NCBI GenBank assembly: GCA_965656535.1
Contig: CBFHKX010000005.1
Location: forward strand, 1-64,000
From: Lishizhenia sp965656535
Lineage (GTDB): Bacteria; Bacteroidota; Bacteroidia; Flavobacteriales_D; Crocinitomicaceae
Length of the DNA: 64,000 bases
Direction of reading: 5' to 3'
The notes under the pieces are model-generated. The model was not told where the DNA came from. It did not search any database and was given only the letters and a program-made list of their open reading frames with translations. Numbering within the stretch: the stretch's first letter is position 1; each line of letters opens with the position of its first letter. Below are positions 54,104-63,140 of the stretch, piece after piece. Both the position numbers and the translations under genes were made by a program.

Positions 54104-54529
54104 CTATTTGCTCTTTAAAAGCCAAGATGAAGACTGAATTTTATCTCCTAACCCGTCGTATAATTCTATTCCTAGCTCTTCACAAATCTGTTTTTCAGGA
54201 ATAGTATCGTTATTCTGATCACCTCCATTTGCAAATGCAAAACTGTAACTATCAGAAAAGTCATTATGAATTTTCTCTAAACTTTTTATTACCGTTCTAT
54301 CTGTATCACATGATAGTATACAATAATCAACAACACTTAAATTTTCCATTATAAATAAACGTTCCGACTCGTTTTGAAATTCTTTAGAACCTTTTAAAGC
54401 ACGCTGTAAATCACTATTTACAATTACAAACAAATCATCACCTAATTCCTTTGCTTGTATTAGATATTCCAAATGTCCTTTATGTAATGGATTAAAATAA
54501 CCGCTTACTATTATGCCTTTCTTCTTCAT
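54104..54529 (-). CDS. cytidylyltransferase-fold nucleotidyltransferase
   Basis: A 141-residue minimal nucleotidylyltransferase. VSGYFNPLHKGHLEYL (residues 8-23) holds the HxGH motif (H-K-G-H). NSDLQRALKG near 40 and FANGGDQNN near 100 follow. The fold is shared by glycerol-3-phosphate cytidylyltransferase, heptose-1-phosphate adenylyltransferase and FAD-type enzymes. It differs from the other such gene at 56692-57132. Substrate unknown; a small polyol or sugar phosphate is plausible. It lies between gmd and a cupin. Confidence 0.8.
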   Translation of the reverse strand: MKKKGIIVSGYFNPLHKGHLEYLIQAKELGDDLFVIVNSDLQRALKGSKEFQNESERLFIMENLSVVDYCILSCDTDRTVIKSLEKIHNDFSDSYSFAFANGGDQNNDTIPEKQICEELGIELYDGLGDKIQSSSWLLKSK

Positions 54530-54540
54530 ATTTTAACAGA

Positions 54541-54882
54541 TTAAATTCGGTTATACTTATCCTCTAGTCGAACAATATCATCTTCACCAAAATAAGTTCC
54601 AGTTTGTACTTCAATAAACACCACCTTATTATTTGAGAAGTTTTCTATTCTATGTTTTACACCACAAGGAATAGTGATTGTATCACCTGCTTTGAATACA
54701 TGTTCTACACCATTTAAAGTAACGGTTGCTAAACCAGATATACAGGTCCACGCTTCTGATCTAAAATGATGGTATTGATAACTTAAACTGCCCTGAGAAT
54801 CAACTTCTATTCGTTTAATTTTATACTTTGGGTTATCCTCTATCACTAGGAAACAACCCCATGGCCTTAACTCTTTTTCCAT
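54541..54882 (-). CDS. mannose-6-phosphate-isomerase-type cupin (type II C-terminal domain)
   Basis: A 113-residue single-domain cupin matching the C-terminal MPI domain of type II phosphomannose isomerase/GDP-mannose pyrophosphorylase proteins: RPWGCFLVIEDNPKYKIKR, then YQYHHFRSEAWTCISGLATV and GDTITIPCGVKHRIEN. The metal-binding HH, E and H are present. There is no N-terminal nucleotidyltransferase domain here. It may interconvert mannose and fructose 6-phosphates or serve another epimerase role. Neighbours are gmd and galE. Confidence 0.82.
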   Translation of the reverse strand: MEKELRPWGCFLVIEDNPKYKIKRIEVDSQGSLSYQYHHFRSEAWTCISGLATVTLNGVEHVFKAGDTITIPCGVKHRIENFSNNKVVFIEVQTGTYFGEDDIVRLEDKYNRI

Positions 54883-54913
54883 AATATTTTTGGTAATGAT
54901 ATTTTAGAAGTCA

Positions 54914-55960
54914 CTATTTACTCTCCGAATTATTTTCCCATTTCCATGCATCTCTAATGGCTTTACTAAGCGGTCGTTTAGCATGCCAATCAAGTACGTA
55001 TTCAGCTTTGGATATATCTGCATAAGCAGTCTGAACGTCACCTGCTCTTCTATCAACAATCTGATAAGGAATCTCTTTATTTGTTACCTCTTTAAATGTT
55101 TCAATCATTTCTAATACACTAACACCCTTTCCAGTGCCTATATTAAATATTTCAATATTTGTAACGTTTTCACCCTTAATTAGCCTTTTCAGACAAACGA
55201 TGTGGGCTTCTGCCAAATCTATCACATGGATATAATCTCTAATTGCCGAGCCATCTAAAGTATTGTAATCACCTCCGAAAACACTTAATGATTCTCTCAA
55301 ACCCAAAGCAGTTTGCATTAAATAAGGTAGTAAGTTTTGAGGAACTCCATTTGGTCGTTCTCCAATAAGTCCGGTATGATGTGCACCTATTGGATTAAAA
55401 TAACGTAATAATGTTGCATCAAATCCACTTGTTGAATTAGCAAAATCTCTTATAATCTCTTCGCCAATTTGTTTTGTATTTCCATATGGCGATAATGCTT
55501 CTTTTATAGGCGCAAGTTCAGTAATAGGAAGTTCATCGGCCTCGCCATAAACAGTGCATGAAGAACTAAATATAAATTGAACTTCTTTACGGTTTTCAAG
55601 ACATTCTAGAAGATTTGTTAAACCAACTAAGTTATTGGTATAATATTTCAATGGCGCATCAACACTTTCACTAACAGACTTATGTGCTGCAAAGTGAATC
55701 ACACAAAACAAATCTGGATGATTGTCAAAAAAGCTTTCTAGACCTTTTTTATCCTTTAGGTCTAATAGCTCTAAAGTCGGTTTTTTACCTGTAATTTTTG
55801 TTATCGCCTCCAGAACATCTAAAGAACTGTTAGATAAATCATCTATAATTACAACATCAAAACCATTTTGCTGAAGTAAAACAACAGTATGAGAGCCAAT
55901 ATATCCAAGTCCACCTGTTACTAAGACTTTCCTATCTTTAAAAACTGATTTCCTTGCCAT
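54914..55960 (-). CDS. galE: UDP-glucose 4-epimerase
   Basis: A 348-residue SDR epimerase. VLVTGGLGYIGSHTVVLLQQ is the NAD loop near residues 12-31. FIFSSSCTVYGE near 130 holds the catalytic Ser, and LSPYGNTKQIGEEII supplies Tyr-x3-Lys. The C-terminal NLLPYLMQTALG, RDYIHVIDLAEAH and ADISKAEYVLDWHAKRPL are standard GalE segments. It interconverts UDP-glucose and UDP-galactose (and perhaps N-acetyl forms), feeding galactose-type residues into the polymer. Confidence 0.94.
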   Translation of the reverse strand: MARKSVFKDRKVLVTGGLGYIGSHTVVLLQQNGFDVVIIDDLSNSSLDVLEAITKITGKKPTLELLDLKDKKGLESFFDNHPDLFCVIHFAAHKSVSESVDAPLKYYTNNLVGLTNLLECLENRKEVQFIFSSSCTVYGEADELPITELAPIKEALSPYGNTKQIGEEIIRDFANSTSGFDATLLRYFNPIGAHHTGLIGERPNGVPQNLLPYLMQTALGLRESLSVFGGDYNTLDGSAIRDYIHVIDLAEAHIVCLKRLIKGENVTNIEIFNIGTGKGVSVLEMIETFKEVTNKEIPYQIVDRRAGDVQTAYADISKAEYVLDWHAKRPLSKAIRDAWKWENNSESK

Positions 55961-55992
55961 TTTAATTATATGTTCGAAATAACAATTAAATA

Positions 55993-56646
55993 CTACTCCG
56001 TTTCTGCGGATTCTTTTATTTTTTCTGCAGCATCAAACGAAAAAGAATAAACTATACCCAATGACAAATTATACATACCTGTAACGGTCTTCTCTCTCTT
56101 CTTATAATCGAAACCATGGTCTTGCTTAAAGTTGGCAAAAACCGTATAATTTAAATTAACCGCCAACTGTTCTGAGAAATGGTAGTGTGGTACAATACCG
56201 AAGCTGGTATGAAAAATATCATCCTGATTTCTTAAAAATGGATCTTGTGCATCTTCTGAAACAACATCAGTGTTCCACATCGTTGCAAAGCCTGTTCCAG
56301 CTGTTAATTGAATTGATAACTTATCTGGCAAACCAGTAAGCAATCCCTTAAGATCGTAAAACATACCAACGGAAGCCTGTAACAACTGCGTTTTATTGTA
56401 AAACACTTCTTCTGTTCCGAATGAACCGTAAGAGCCAGAAGCATAAACACCAAATAAAGGATACAATTTATATTTACCGGTTAACCCAACAGAAGGTGAA
56501 CTGAAAGGGCTTAATGAATTTTCTTCATTTATACTTCCGTTCAATCCTATATCTGCAGATGCACTCCATTTTGGAGACACAATACCTTGACCAGTTACTG
56601 CAACTGATAAAATCAACGAGACACCTAAAAAAATTACTTTTAACAT
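55993..56646 (-). CDS. outer-membrane beta-barrel protein
   Basis: 217 residues with a signal peptide (MLKVIFLGVSLILSVAVTGQ) and alternating amphipathic strands separated by turns, for example LFGVYASGSYGSFG, LSIQLTAGTGFATM, GIVPHYHFSEQLAVNLNYTV and YNLSLGIVYSFSF. This suggests an eight-stranded OmpA-like or OMP_b-brl barrel of porin-like size. No known family is certain. It sits within the polysaccharide operon between galE and the TagD-like gene, so an export or surface-anchoring role is possible but unproven. Confidence 0.75.
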   Translation of the reverse strand: MLKVIFLGVSLILSVAVTGQGIVSPKWSASADIGLNGSINEENSLSPFSSPSVGLTGKYKLYPLFGVYASGSYGSFGTEEVFYNKTQLLQASVGMFYDLKGLLTGLPDKLSIQLTAGTGFATMWNTDVVSEDAQDPFLRNQDDIFHTSFGIVPHYHFSEQLAVNLNYTVFANFKQDHGFDYKKREKTVTGMYNLSLGIVYSFSFDAAEKIKESAETE

Positions 56647-56691
56647 AACTATGAATTATTAGATTACTATTTATACTAAGTTGTATAACCC

Positions 56692-57132
56692 TTATCCAAC
56701 TTTTAAATTTGCATTTTTACTCTGCTCAATTTCTGCAACCTCTTTTCTCAACGCACTGCTGGAAAATCTATGCTTACGTGAATTGAAATACAGTTCTATA
56801 CCTTGTTCTTCACAATACTCGCGACCAGTAAAATTTTTATGTTCATACTCATCGCCAACTATGCGGACATCTATATGAAAAGCCTTTAAAACATCTTCTA
56901 AATCTCTCTCGGTAGCGTAGGGTATTATTTCATCTACGAATTTGCACCCTTTGAGCTGTATGTATCGTTCAACTACCGTTTGTGAAGGTTTGTTTTTTTC
57001 CGGCCTGTCAATTGTCGGGTCATTTTGCAAACCTGCAATTAAATAATCACATTGTTTTTTTGCTTCTTCTAGCATTTTAATATGACCTGCGTGCAACAAG
57101 TCGAATGCGCTAAACGTTATACCTACTTTCAT
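56692..57132 (-). CDS. glycerol-3-phosphate cytidylyltransferase-like protein (TagD type)
   Basis: A 146-residue nucleotidylyltransferase: ITFSAFDLLHAGHIKMLEEA (residues 5-24) includes the HAGH motif. GLQNDPTIDRPEKNKP and VGDEYEHKNFTGREYCEEQG follow, and the C-terminal HRFSSSALR corresponds to the ISTT/ISSS motif. TagD-type enzymes make CDP-glycerol or CDP-ribitol-like products. The gene lies 7 bp after the phosphoglucose/phosphomannose isomerase. Confidence 0.85.
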   Translation of the reverse strand: MKVGITFSAFDLLHAGHIKMLEEAKKQCDYLIAGLQNDPTIDRPEKNKPSQTVVERYIQLKGCKFVDEIIPYATERDLEDVLKAFHIDVRIVGDEYEHKNFTGREYCEEQGIELYFNSRKHRFSSSALRKEVAEIEQSKNANLKVG

Positions 57133-57139
57133 AATAAAT

Positions 57140-58126
57140 TTACTTTAAAGCGTTTTTTAAATTCTCAATTATATTAACCTCTGTAGCGTTAACACCTTTT
57201 TGATTGGCTAAAAAATAGGAAGCCCAATCAATGGTATGTATTAAATAAAACGAGGCTGTAATAGAGCTTTCTTCGTCCGACTCTAACACAAAAAATGAGT
57301 CTGTTTTCTTGGATACGATGTCTTGTGTAAACTTGAATCTTTTCACGTTTTGGCTATGCATGTCGTTAGTCAAAATAAATAAAACCCCGTAATCCTGAGT
57401 TCCTCCAGCCCATCCAACTAACTCATTGTGATTCATTTCAGGAATGACATGGTGACTACAAAGCATTTTTGCGTTTTCATGGAACTGTTGCCTAGCTCTT
57501 ATTGCCAAGGCTTCATTTGAAGTAGAGGTGTAAATAATGATATTTTTGTTTTCTAGAACCCTTGCTATCTTTTTAGCATCATCTATACAGTTATCTTGTT
57601 GCTCTAGCAAAAGTGTATAAGCATCATTAAGTTCTTTAAGTGCAGTCTTTGGAATAAGTTCGTTAGCAACCAAAACACTAGTTAACAAGACACTCATATG
57701 TGCCAATTGAGTTCTTGGTGGAAATCCACCGGGAACTAAAGAACATGAGTAGTGATTATCATCACAAAATTTCTCTAACTTACCTCCTGAAGTAATACCA
57801 TGTATGGTCGCTTTTTTTGTTCTTGCATCCTCCAACGCTGACAAGGTTTCTTCTGTATTTCCTGAATAAGAGCAGGCAATAACAAATGTATTTTCATCAA
57901 CAAAAACTGGTACCGAGTAATCTTGGCAAGTAATAACAGGAATTGAAAGTTGTTTTTCAAACCATCTTTTAACTAAGGTACAACCGATACCAGAACCACC
58001 CATCCCCAAAAGAACTATATTTTTAAATGGTTTTTCGCTTATTTTAATTGGCGTTGGCTTGTTCAATGCTTGTTTAATATCATTTGGAAAATTTCGGATT
58101 AATTTTTCCATTTCTGCATTCATCAT
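57140..58126 (-). CDS. bifunctional phosphoglucose/phosphomannose isomerase
   Basis: A SIS-domain enzyme interconverting fructose, glucose and mannose 6-phosphates. ATG 58126 gives 328 residues, the usual length. IVLLGMGGSGIGCTLVKRWF near residue 40 is the first SIS motif and IACSYSGNTEETLSAL near 80 the second. The C-terminal EMNHNELVGWAG carries the catalytic Glu/His. The open frame extends to an ATG at 58282 and would add 52 residues (MSNKQIMRLNHLLARLTKFF and onward) that do not look like the family, so that start was rejected but is not excluded. It feeds both glucose- and mannose-derived NDP-sugars. Confidence 0.9.
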   Translation of the reverse strand: MMNAEMEKLIRNFPNDIKQALNKPTPIKISEKPFKNIVLLGMGGSGIGCTLVKRWFEKQLSIPVITCQDYSVPVFVDENTFVIACSYSGNTEETLSALEDARTKKATIHGITSGGKLEKFCDDNHYSCSLVPGGFPPRTQLAHMSVLLTSVLVANELIPKTALKELNDAYTLLLEQQDNCIDDAKKIARVLENKNIIIYTSTSNEALAIRARQQFHENAKMLCSHHVIPEMNHNELVGWAGGTQDYGVLFILTNDMHSQNVKRFKFTQDIVSKKTDSFFVLESDEESSITASFYLIHTIDWASYFLANQKGVNATEVNIIENLKNALK

Positions 58127-58294
58127 ATTATCTGTTTCCACTTTATTGTATTTTTCATTAAGACTTTGAGTCCAATCATTTTGTTTTTCTCCATTCACAA
58201 AAAACCACCCTACGTAGAGATCAAAAAACTTAGTTAATCTGGCTAGCAAATGATTTAATCGCATTATTTGTTTATTTGACATGGCTTCGCCGAT

Positions 58295-58309
58295 TGGGTG
58301 TCACACCCA
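58295..58309 (-). promoter_or_regulatory. small perfect hairpin downstream of the UpxY-like gene
   Basis: TGGGTG-TCA-CACCCA forms a six-base-pair stem with a three-base loop, preceded on the minus strand by a T-run and an AACGGTTAA stretch, and followed by GGCGAAGCC. It lies in the 59-bp gap between the NusG paralog and the longer isomerase reading frame. A pause or recruitment site for the NusG-like factor is one idea; no ops consensus is visible. Confidence 0.3.
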
Positions 58310-58341
58310 TTAACCGTTAAGAAAAAAAATTAATAAAGTTG

Positions 58342-58875
58342 TTAGGCGACTTTGTCCTCAACAAGCTTTACATCGGAGATAGAAACGTTAATTAGACATT
58401 CCGTTTTTAACGTTTTTACCTTTAACTTGACTCTATGTTTTCCATTCATCATTACTGATTCGCCTAAAAGCCCCATAAATGGTCCTTCCACGACTTTTAC
58501 CAGCTGACCTGATTCAATAGATGCATTTTTAAAATTAAATTCTCTACCTTCTGATTGATTTATTAAAATTTTTAAATTCTTGATTTCATAGTCTTTGATG
58601 GTTGCCGGTTGATTTTCAAATTTCAAAATATTCAACACACCATACTCGCCATACAAATACTGTAAATCTCTCTTAGTACATCTGACAAAAACAAAACAAG
58701 AAATCAACGGAACGGATAACTTCTTCTTTCTATCACTCCATTGACGTATAACTGTAATAGAAGGAACAAAAACATCCCAACCAATTTTAGAAAGGTGCTC
58801 AGCAACTCTTTTCTCTAAATTGGACTTGGTTTTTAGAACAAACCAATTGTGGTTATTTAAACTTTCTATTTGCAT
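58342..58875 (-). CDS. UpxY/NusG-family transcription antiterminator
   Basis: A 177-residue NusG paralog. The N-terminal NGN domain has NWFVLKTKSNLEKRVAEHLS, then WDVFVPSITVIRQWSDRKKK and PLISCFVFVRC. The C-terminal KOW domain is SGQLVKVVEGPFMGLLGESV. This short form without RNA-binding insertion fits UpxY of Bacteroidota capsular loci, where the factor lets RNA polymerase read through its own long operon. It is the first gene of a 35-kb same-strand block, which is the expected place. Confidence 0.9.
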   Translation of the reverse strand: MQIESLNNHNWFVLKTKSNLEKRVAEHLSKIGWDVFVPSITVIRQWSDRKKKLSVPLISCFVFVRCTKRDLQYLYGEYGVLNILKFENQPATIKDYEIKNLKILINQSEGREFNFKNASIESGQLVKVVEGPFMGLLGESVMMNGKHRVKLKVKTLKTECLINVSISDVKLVEDKVA

Positions 58876-58902
58876 TTACTTCATTATTCTTGATTACGAT
58901 AA

Positions 58903-58921
58903 GGAAAGAAAAAAGCTTTCC
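58903..58921 (-). promoter_or_regulatory. leader hairpin upstream of the UpxY-like gene
   Basis: GGAAAG and CTTTCC arms with a seven-base A-rich loop lie 28 bp before the start codon in the probable 5' leader. UpxY systems act on leader RNA, so the hairpin may matter, but it is short and the call is weak. Confidence 0.3.
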
Positions 58922-58934
58922 ACTACCGCTAATG

Positions 58935-58942
58935 CAAAGATG
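58935..58942 (-). promoter_or_regulatory. weak candidate -7 element for the polysaccharide operon
   Basis: Minus-strand CATCTTTG is one mismatch from TAnnTTTG, 60 bp before the UpxY-like start. No clear -33 TTG was found, so activation by a regulator may be needed, for example the LytTR protein encoded upstream; this is an inference. Confidence 0.25.
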
Positions 58943-59105
58943 TTAGAATAAAAAAAGATATTTTTTAGCTATTATTTAAAGCTTATTATAATCGTAAAAC
59001 GTAGTTGATTTTTTATTTAATGAATATAGAATGTATCGAGATTAAAAATCTTAATAAAAAGAATACTGTTACTGAGTTTGAAATTGTAAAAACAATAGAT
59101 TTTAT

Positions 59106-62102
59106 TTAACCAAAAAGTGTCAACTTCAAACGAGTTCCAATTGATAATGATTCAATACTCATTTCATTCCTTTGATTTAACATTTTTATTCTTCCTTTAA
59201 CAAGTTTGAGACCTTTTGAGTTGTCTTCCGTTGTCTCTTTGAGTCCAAAACCATTATCAACTATTATCAATTCCATAGTGTTAGAATCAGTTGTTATAGT
59301 TATTTCGATAATGGGTGCAACAGAATTCTGGTCAAAAGCATGTTCAAAACAATTTTCAATTAACGGCTGCAATAAGAGTGGGGGGATTAAAAGTTCATAG
59401 CTCTCAGTAGAAATATTTATATTTTTTTTAAATTCAATTTTATTACCAAATCTCAAGTTTTGAATTTTAACATAAAGATCTAGATAATTTAATTCTTCCT
59501 CAAGAGTAATAAACATTTTAGATGAGTAGTCTAAAGTTGACCGAATTAAAGTTGAAAAATTATTTATATAGGCTACAGATTTATCGATTTCATTTTGAAG
59601 AACAAAATGCTGAATAGCATTTAAAGAATTAAAAATAAAATGAGGACTCATCTGACTAGTCAACGCTTCCATTTTTGCTTCTTGCAATTTTTTTTCTATC
59701 AGAGACTTTTCTTTTTGTCGTCTGTAGAGTTTTTTGAATCTTCTCTTAATAAAATAGTAACCTAAGTAAGAAACAAATAAAGTAATTAAGATATAAAATA
59801 ATTTCGACTCATAGAAGGCAAGAGTATTTGAAACATTTAATATTTTATATTGATGTTGATTTCCTGTAAACAAATTATTCGTCTCAAGAATAACTTGACT
59901 TAATCCAATAGGTAAAAAAGGAATTGTGAAACTTGTATTGGCGCTTAGCTGTTTCCAATCTGAACTATACTCATAATCTCCTGAAACTTTATATCTATAT
60001 TGAAGCTTTTTTGGATATTTAACGCCCTGACTCGATAAAATAAATTTTAAATTATTTTTAATTTCACTTAACTCAAGTAAATCACTACCGTCAATTACTA
60101 ATTCTCTTCCCCCTAACAGAATCTTGGATATATTTATGTCTCCACAGTCATGATGTTTAGTTATAAAATCAATAGACAAACTAAATAAACCTTTAGTAGA
60201 GAAAATCAATAAATCAGAATCCCTAATTTCAATTTTTTGAATATACTTAGCCGCAATTCCGAACTCTTCATCTATGAAGTGTCGTTTACCAGAAGACAGG
60301 TCTATTATATTTACACCTAAGTTTGTAGCAACAAATATTAATCTTTGACTCTCTGTAATATCTTTAACTGCATTACCCATTAGGGTCTCCGCTTTGAGTA
60401 TTTTCTCACAACTTAATTGGGAGCTTAAATTAATAAGACGAAATATGTTTCCTTGATAATCAGAAATTAACGCTGATGTAGGAGTTGTCTTTTTCACTAT
60501 ATGTATTCCCCCAGAAGTCAAAAGGCTGTCCATTTCAAGTTGCAATGAAAACAAGTTATCCTTAATTTGCTTATGAACACCAGAAAAATGACTAAATAAC
60601 AAAATCTCTCCGTTTAATTCGGTAGCGTTAAAAACACCTTTTATAGGTTTTCCCTTTTTAGTAAATAGTGTATCTTTTATATTTAAGGAGTAGCCCAAAT
60701 TCCGTTTTAAAGAACTTAGTAACTTAGTATTTTCATTCGTATTAAAGAGTAAAGAACCCTGCGGAGAGAACTTAAAATTTTCAATATTAAGTTCATTTAG
60801 CTTAATTCCTAAAGTGAAAAGTCCAATTGTAGTTTTAACATAGATTTTATTTTTTTCAAGTCTACAGTTTTCAATTTCAAATGTCCTACTAAGAAAATAA
60901 GATTTAATATTTTGAATTTCATTCACCTTTCTATCCCCAACTCTTGACTTTCCTAGGTTATATACGAACTCAATAAAATCAGTTTTTTCAATTCGAAAAC
61001 TGTCTAAAACTATATACTCTTTTGTACACGCTATTGTTTGATCATTACTAGAAAAACCGTAATAAATTAAATGCCTTTTATCTAGTAATTGAATGTTATT
61101 AGTTAAATCTACAATTTTAAGTCCTTTATTATTAGTTCCAATAAAAAGTACCTGCGTTCTTTCATCATAGTTTAAGCATTGAATTTTATCAAAATTTGTA
61201 TTAACCTGTAAAGCAGAAATATTTAAGTTACGCCGGTTCAAAAAAAATAAAGACTCATTTCTGGAATCAACAAAGTAAGAAGACGCTAATAAGCCATTTG
61301 CAGTTTTAATCATATTGTTTAGGGGAAGACTTTTACTAAAGAGAAAGTCACTGCCCCCTACTAAGAAATCATAAAAACTCATTTTCACCGTTTTACCAAT
61401 GTCTTCAAAAGAGGAAGTAATAGATAAATACAGAGTGTCTTTTTGTAATAAGAATGAATTTAAAAAAGTGTTATCTATTTGATTCAATTTTTTCACCCCC
61501 TGTTTATCTAATTTATATAGCGTAGCATTTCTACTAAAAAAATACATACTACGGTTATGACTAAAAAAATCTAAGACGTCAACTTCATTCGAAACATCAA
61601 AACTTACATTCTGAGTTTTTGTAACAACATTGAGAGAATAGATACCATTCGAACTTGAAGCAAAAATAGTATCCCCAAAAAGAAATAATTTTTTAATAAA
61701 ACCTTCATTATTATCTTTACTTTGAATATGTACTTGACGAAACTTTCCTTGTTCTAAATAAGCTATACCCCCTCCAAAAGTTGCAACCCATATAACACCA
61801 TAGTTGTCTTCCACTATACTTTTACAGTTATTGTGCGGAAGACCGTTCTTCATAGTGTAATTCTTTATACCTACACCATTATAAACGGACAAACCAGAGT
61901 TTGTAGCTATCCAAACTTTATCATTTTTCTTTGACTTTAAAACATCTTGAATTGAATTACTTAACAGCCCAGAACTCGTTTCTAAAACCGTAGTTGGTAA
62001 TAGTTTAGAATATGAATATAGAGGAAAAGATATAAGAAAAATACTAAGTAATACTCGACAAAACTTCGCTTTTCTTTCTCCCTGATACAGGTATTTCTTC
62101 AT
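59106..62102 (-). CDS. LytS-family sensor histidine kinase with two-component-propeller sensor
   Basis: A 998-residue membrane sensor. A signal anchor (residues 12-33) is followed by a periplasmic seven-bladed-type regulator propeller (VWIATNSGLSVYNG and VIWVATFGGGIAYL are typical blades, residues 40-650), a Y_Y_Y-like domain (FILSSQGVKYPKKLQYRYKV near 690-760), one membrane helix near 770 and a coiled linker. The His_kinase domain has SPHFIFNSLNAIQHF with phospho-acceptor His821, PLIENCFEHAF (N box) near 914 and a degenerate G box DNGFGLKE. Its start overlaps the response regulator gene by 59 bp, so the pair is coupled. Confidence 0.9.
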   Translation of the reverse strand: MKKYLYQGERKAKFCRVLLSIFLISFPLYSYSKLLPTTVLETSSGLLSNSIQDVLKSKKNDKVWIATNSGLSVYNGVGIKNYTMKNGLPHNNCKSIVEDNYGVIWVATFGGGIAYLEQGKFRQVHIQSKDNNEGFIKKLFLFGDTIFASSSNGIYSLNVVTKTQNVSFDVSNEVDVLDFFSHNRSMYFFSRNATLYKLDKQGVKKLNQIDNTFLNSFLLQKDTLYLSITSSFEDIGKTVKMSFYDFLVGGSDFLFSKSLPLNNMIKTANGLLASSYFVDSRNESLFFLNRRNLNISALQVNTNFDKIQCLNYDERTQVLFIGTNNKGLKIVDLTNNIQLLDKRHLIYYGFSSNDQTIACTKEYIVLDSFRIEKTDFIEFVYNLGKSRVGDRKVNEIQNIKSYFLSRTFEIENCRLEKNKIYVKTTIGLFTLGIKLNELNIENFKFSPQGSLLFNTNENTKLLSSLKRNLGYSLNIKDTLFTKKGKPIKGVFNATELNGEILLFSHFSGVHKQIKDNLFSLQLEMDSLLTSGGIHIVKKTTPTSALISDYQGNIFRLINLSSQLSCEKILKAETLMGNAVKDITESQRLIFVATNLGVNIIDLSSGKRHFIDEEFGIAAKYIQKIEIRDSDLLIFSTKGLFSLSIDFITKHHDCGDINISKILLGGRELVIDGSDLLELSEIKNNLKFILSSQGVKYPKKLQYRYKVSGDYEYSSDWKQLSANTSFTIPFLPIGLSQVILETNNLFTGNQHQYKILNVSNTLAFYESKLFYILITLFVSYLGYYFIKRRFKKLYRRQKEKSLIEKKLQEAKMEALTSQMSPHFIFNSLNAIQHFVLQNEIDKSVAYINNFSTLIRSTLDYSSKMFITLEEELNYLDLYVKIQNLRFGNKIEFKKNINISTESYELLIPPLLLQPLIENCFEHAFDQNSVAPIIEITITTDSNTMELIIVDNGFGLKETTEDNSKGLKLVKGRIKMLNQRNEMSIESLSIGTRLKLTLFG

Positions 62103-62790
62103 TATTTATTAAAACTAAAAAGTGTCCTTCTTTATTCTTATACTCTTTTATATAATTCTTATTAACTAAGTATGATTTGTGCGGTCTTAAAAAAAGCTGT
62201 TCTGGCAACAATTCTTCTATTCTTTTTAATGTTTTTGAAACCATCATCTTGTCTCCATTAATTAAGTGAAGTCGGGTATAATTAACGTCGGCTTCACAAT
62301 ACTTAATTGTACTCGATTTAATTAGTTTATACCCATCATTTACGGGAAAAGCAACTTTCGGATATTCTTTGGATCCTGAATCCAAATTTTCAATTAAAAG
62401 CCTAATCCGATCGATTTCAAATTTATTCGCATACTTGTCATCAAATCTCTTCATGGCCATTATCAAATCCGCTGGATTTATGGGTTTCAGTAAATAGTCA
62501 AGTGCACTTTGTTTTATAGCTTCGAGAGCATATTCTGAATGTGCTGTAGTAAAAATAACGTCAAAAGTACTTTTGCCGATCTTCCTCAATAACTCAAAAC
62601 CACCTCCATGTTTCATACGAATATCTAGAAAAACTATGTCAGGTGAAAACTTCAAGATTGACTGCTCCGCCTCAAAAATATCTACACATTGATCTACAAT
62701 GACCATTCTTTCATGAAAGTATGTATTCAACAACATTACCATCATATCTAATGCTGGCTTTTCATCGTCAACCACTATAATTTTAATCAT
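62044..62790 (-). CDS. LytTR-family response regulator
   Basis: A 248-residue regulator. The receiver domain has Asp8/Asp9 (VVDDEKPAL), phospho-acceptor Asp56 (VFLDIRMKHG), a conserved Thr/Ala region (TTAHSEYALEAI) and Lys in YLLKPI near 105. The C-terminal LytTR DNA-binding domain begins near residue 145 (YKLIKSSTIKYCEADVNYTR, then LRPHKSYLVNKNYI). LytTR proteins often control extracellular polysaccharide or secreted products. Its location directly upstream of the polysaccharide locus makes that locus a likely but untested target. Confidence 0.93.
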   Translation of the reverse strand: MIKIIVVDDEKPALDMMVMLLNTYFHERMVIVDQCVDIFEAEQSILKFSPDIVFLDIRMKHGGGFELLRKIGKSTFDVIFTTAHSEYALEAIKQSALDYLLKPINPADLIMAMKRFDDKYANKFEIDRIRLLIENLDSGSKEYPKVAFPVNDGYKLIKSSTIKYCEADVNYTRLHLINGDKMMVSKTLKRIEELLPEQLFLRPHKSYLVNKNYIKEYKNKEGHFLVLINNEEIPVSGRKKSEVLSSIT

Positions 62791-63120
62791 TACATTAAAG
62801 TTAATTTTACACTTGGACTTTTATCTTAAAACTTATTTAACGCACGCCTTTAGTTATTTAAAGTATGGTATTATGAGTTTTGAATTAACTTCTAAGCAAA
62901 TAATACAAATACTGTAACACTCCATTCGCGCTCTTTCTTTTCTGAAAATATCTAAATCAACAATTTAAAACAGCTCTTTTTTAGCCCATAAATTAAAGTG
63001 CTCAATGAACCAAAAGCTTCCATTTAAAGCTATTTTGTAAAAAAGTTTAGAAAACTCATTTTATCAAACTTGACTAAGATTTTACAAGTTTAAAAAGACT
63101 CGTTTTTTTTAACAAAAACT

Positions 63121-63140
63121 AAAAAAAAAAGGCGAAAGCC
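63121..63140 (-). terminator. GGC-GAAA-GCC terminator-like hairpin
   Basis: GGCGAAAGCC at 63131-63140 is a perfect three-pair stem with a GAAA tetraloop. On the minus strand the reverse hairpin is followed by at least ten T residues, the shape of an intrinsic terminator. The nearest upstream minus-strand gene ends at 63848, 700 bp away, so its transcript is unidentified. Confidence 0.5.
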
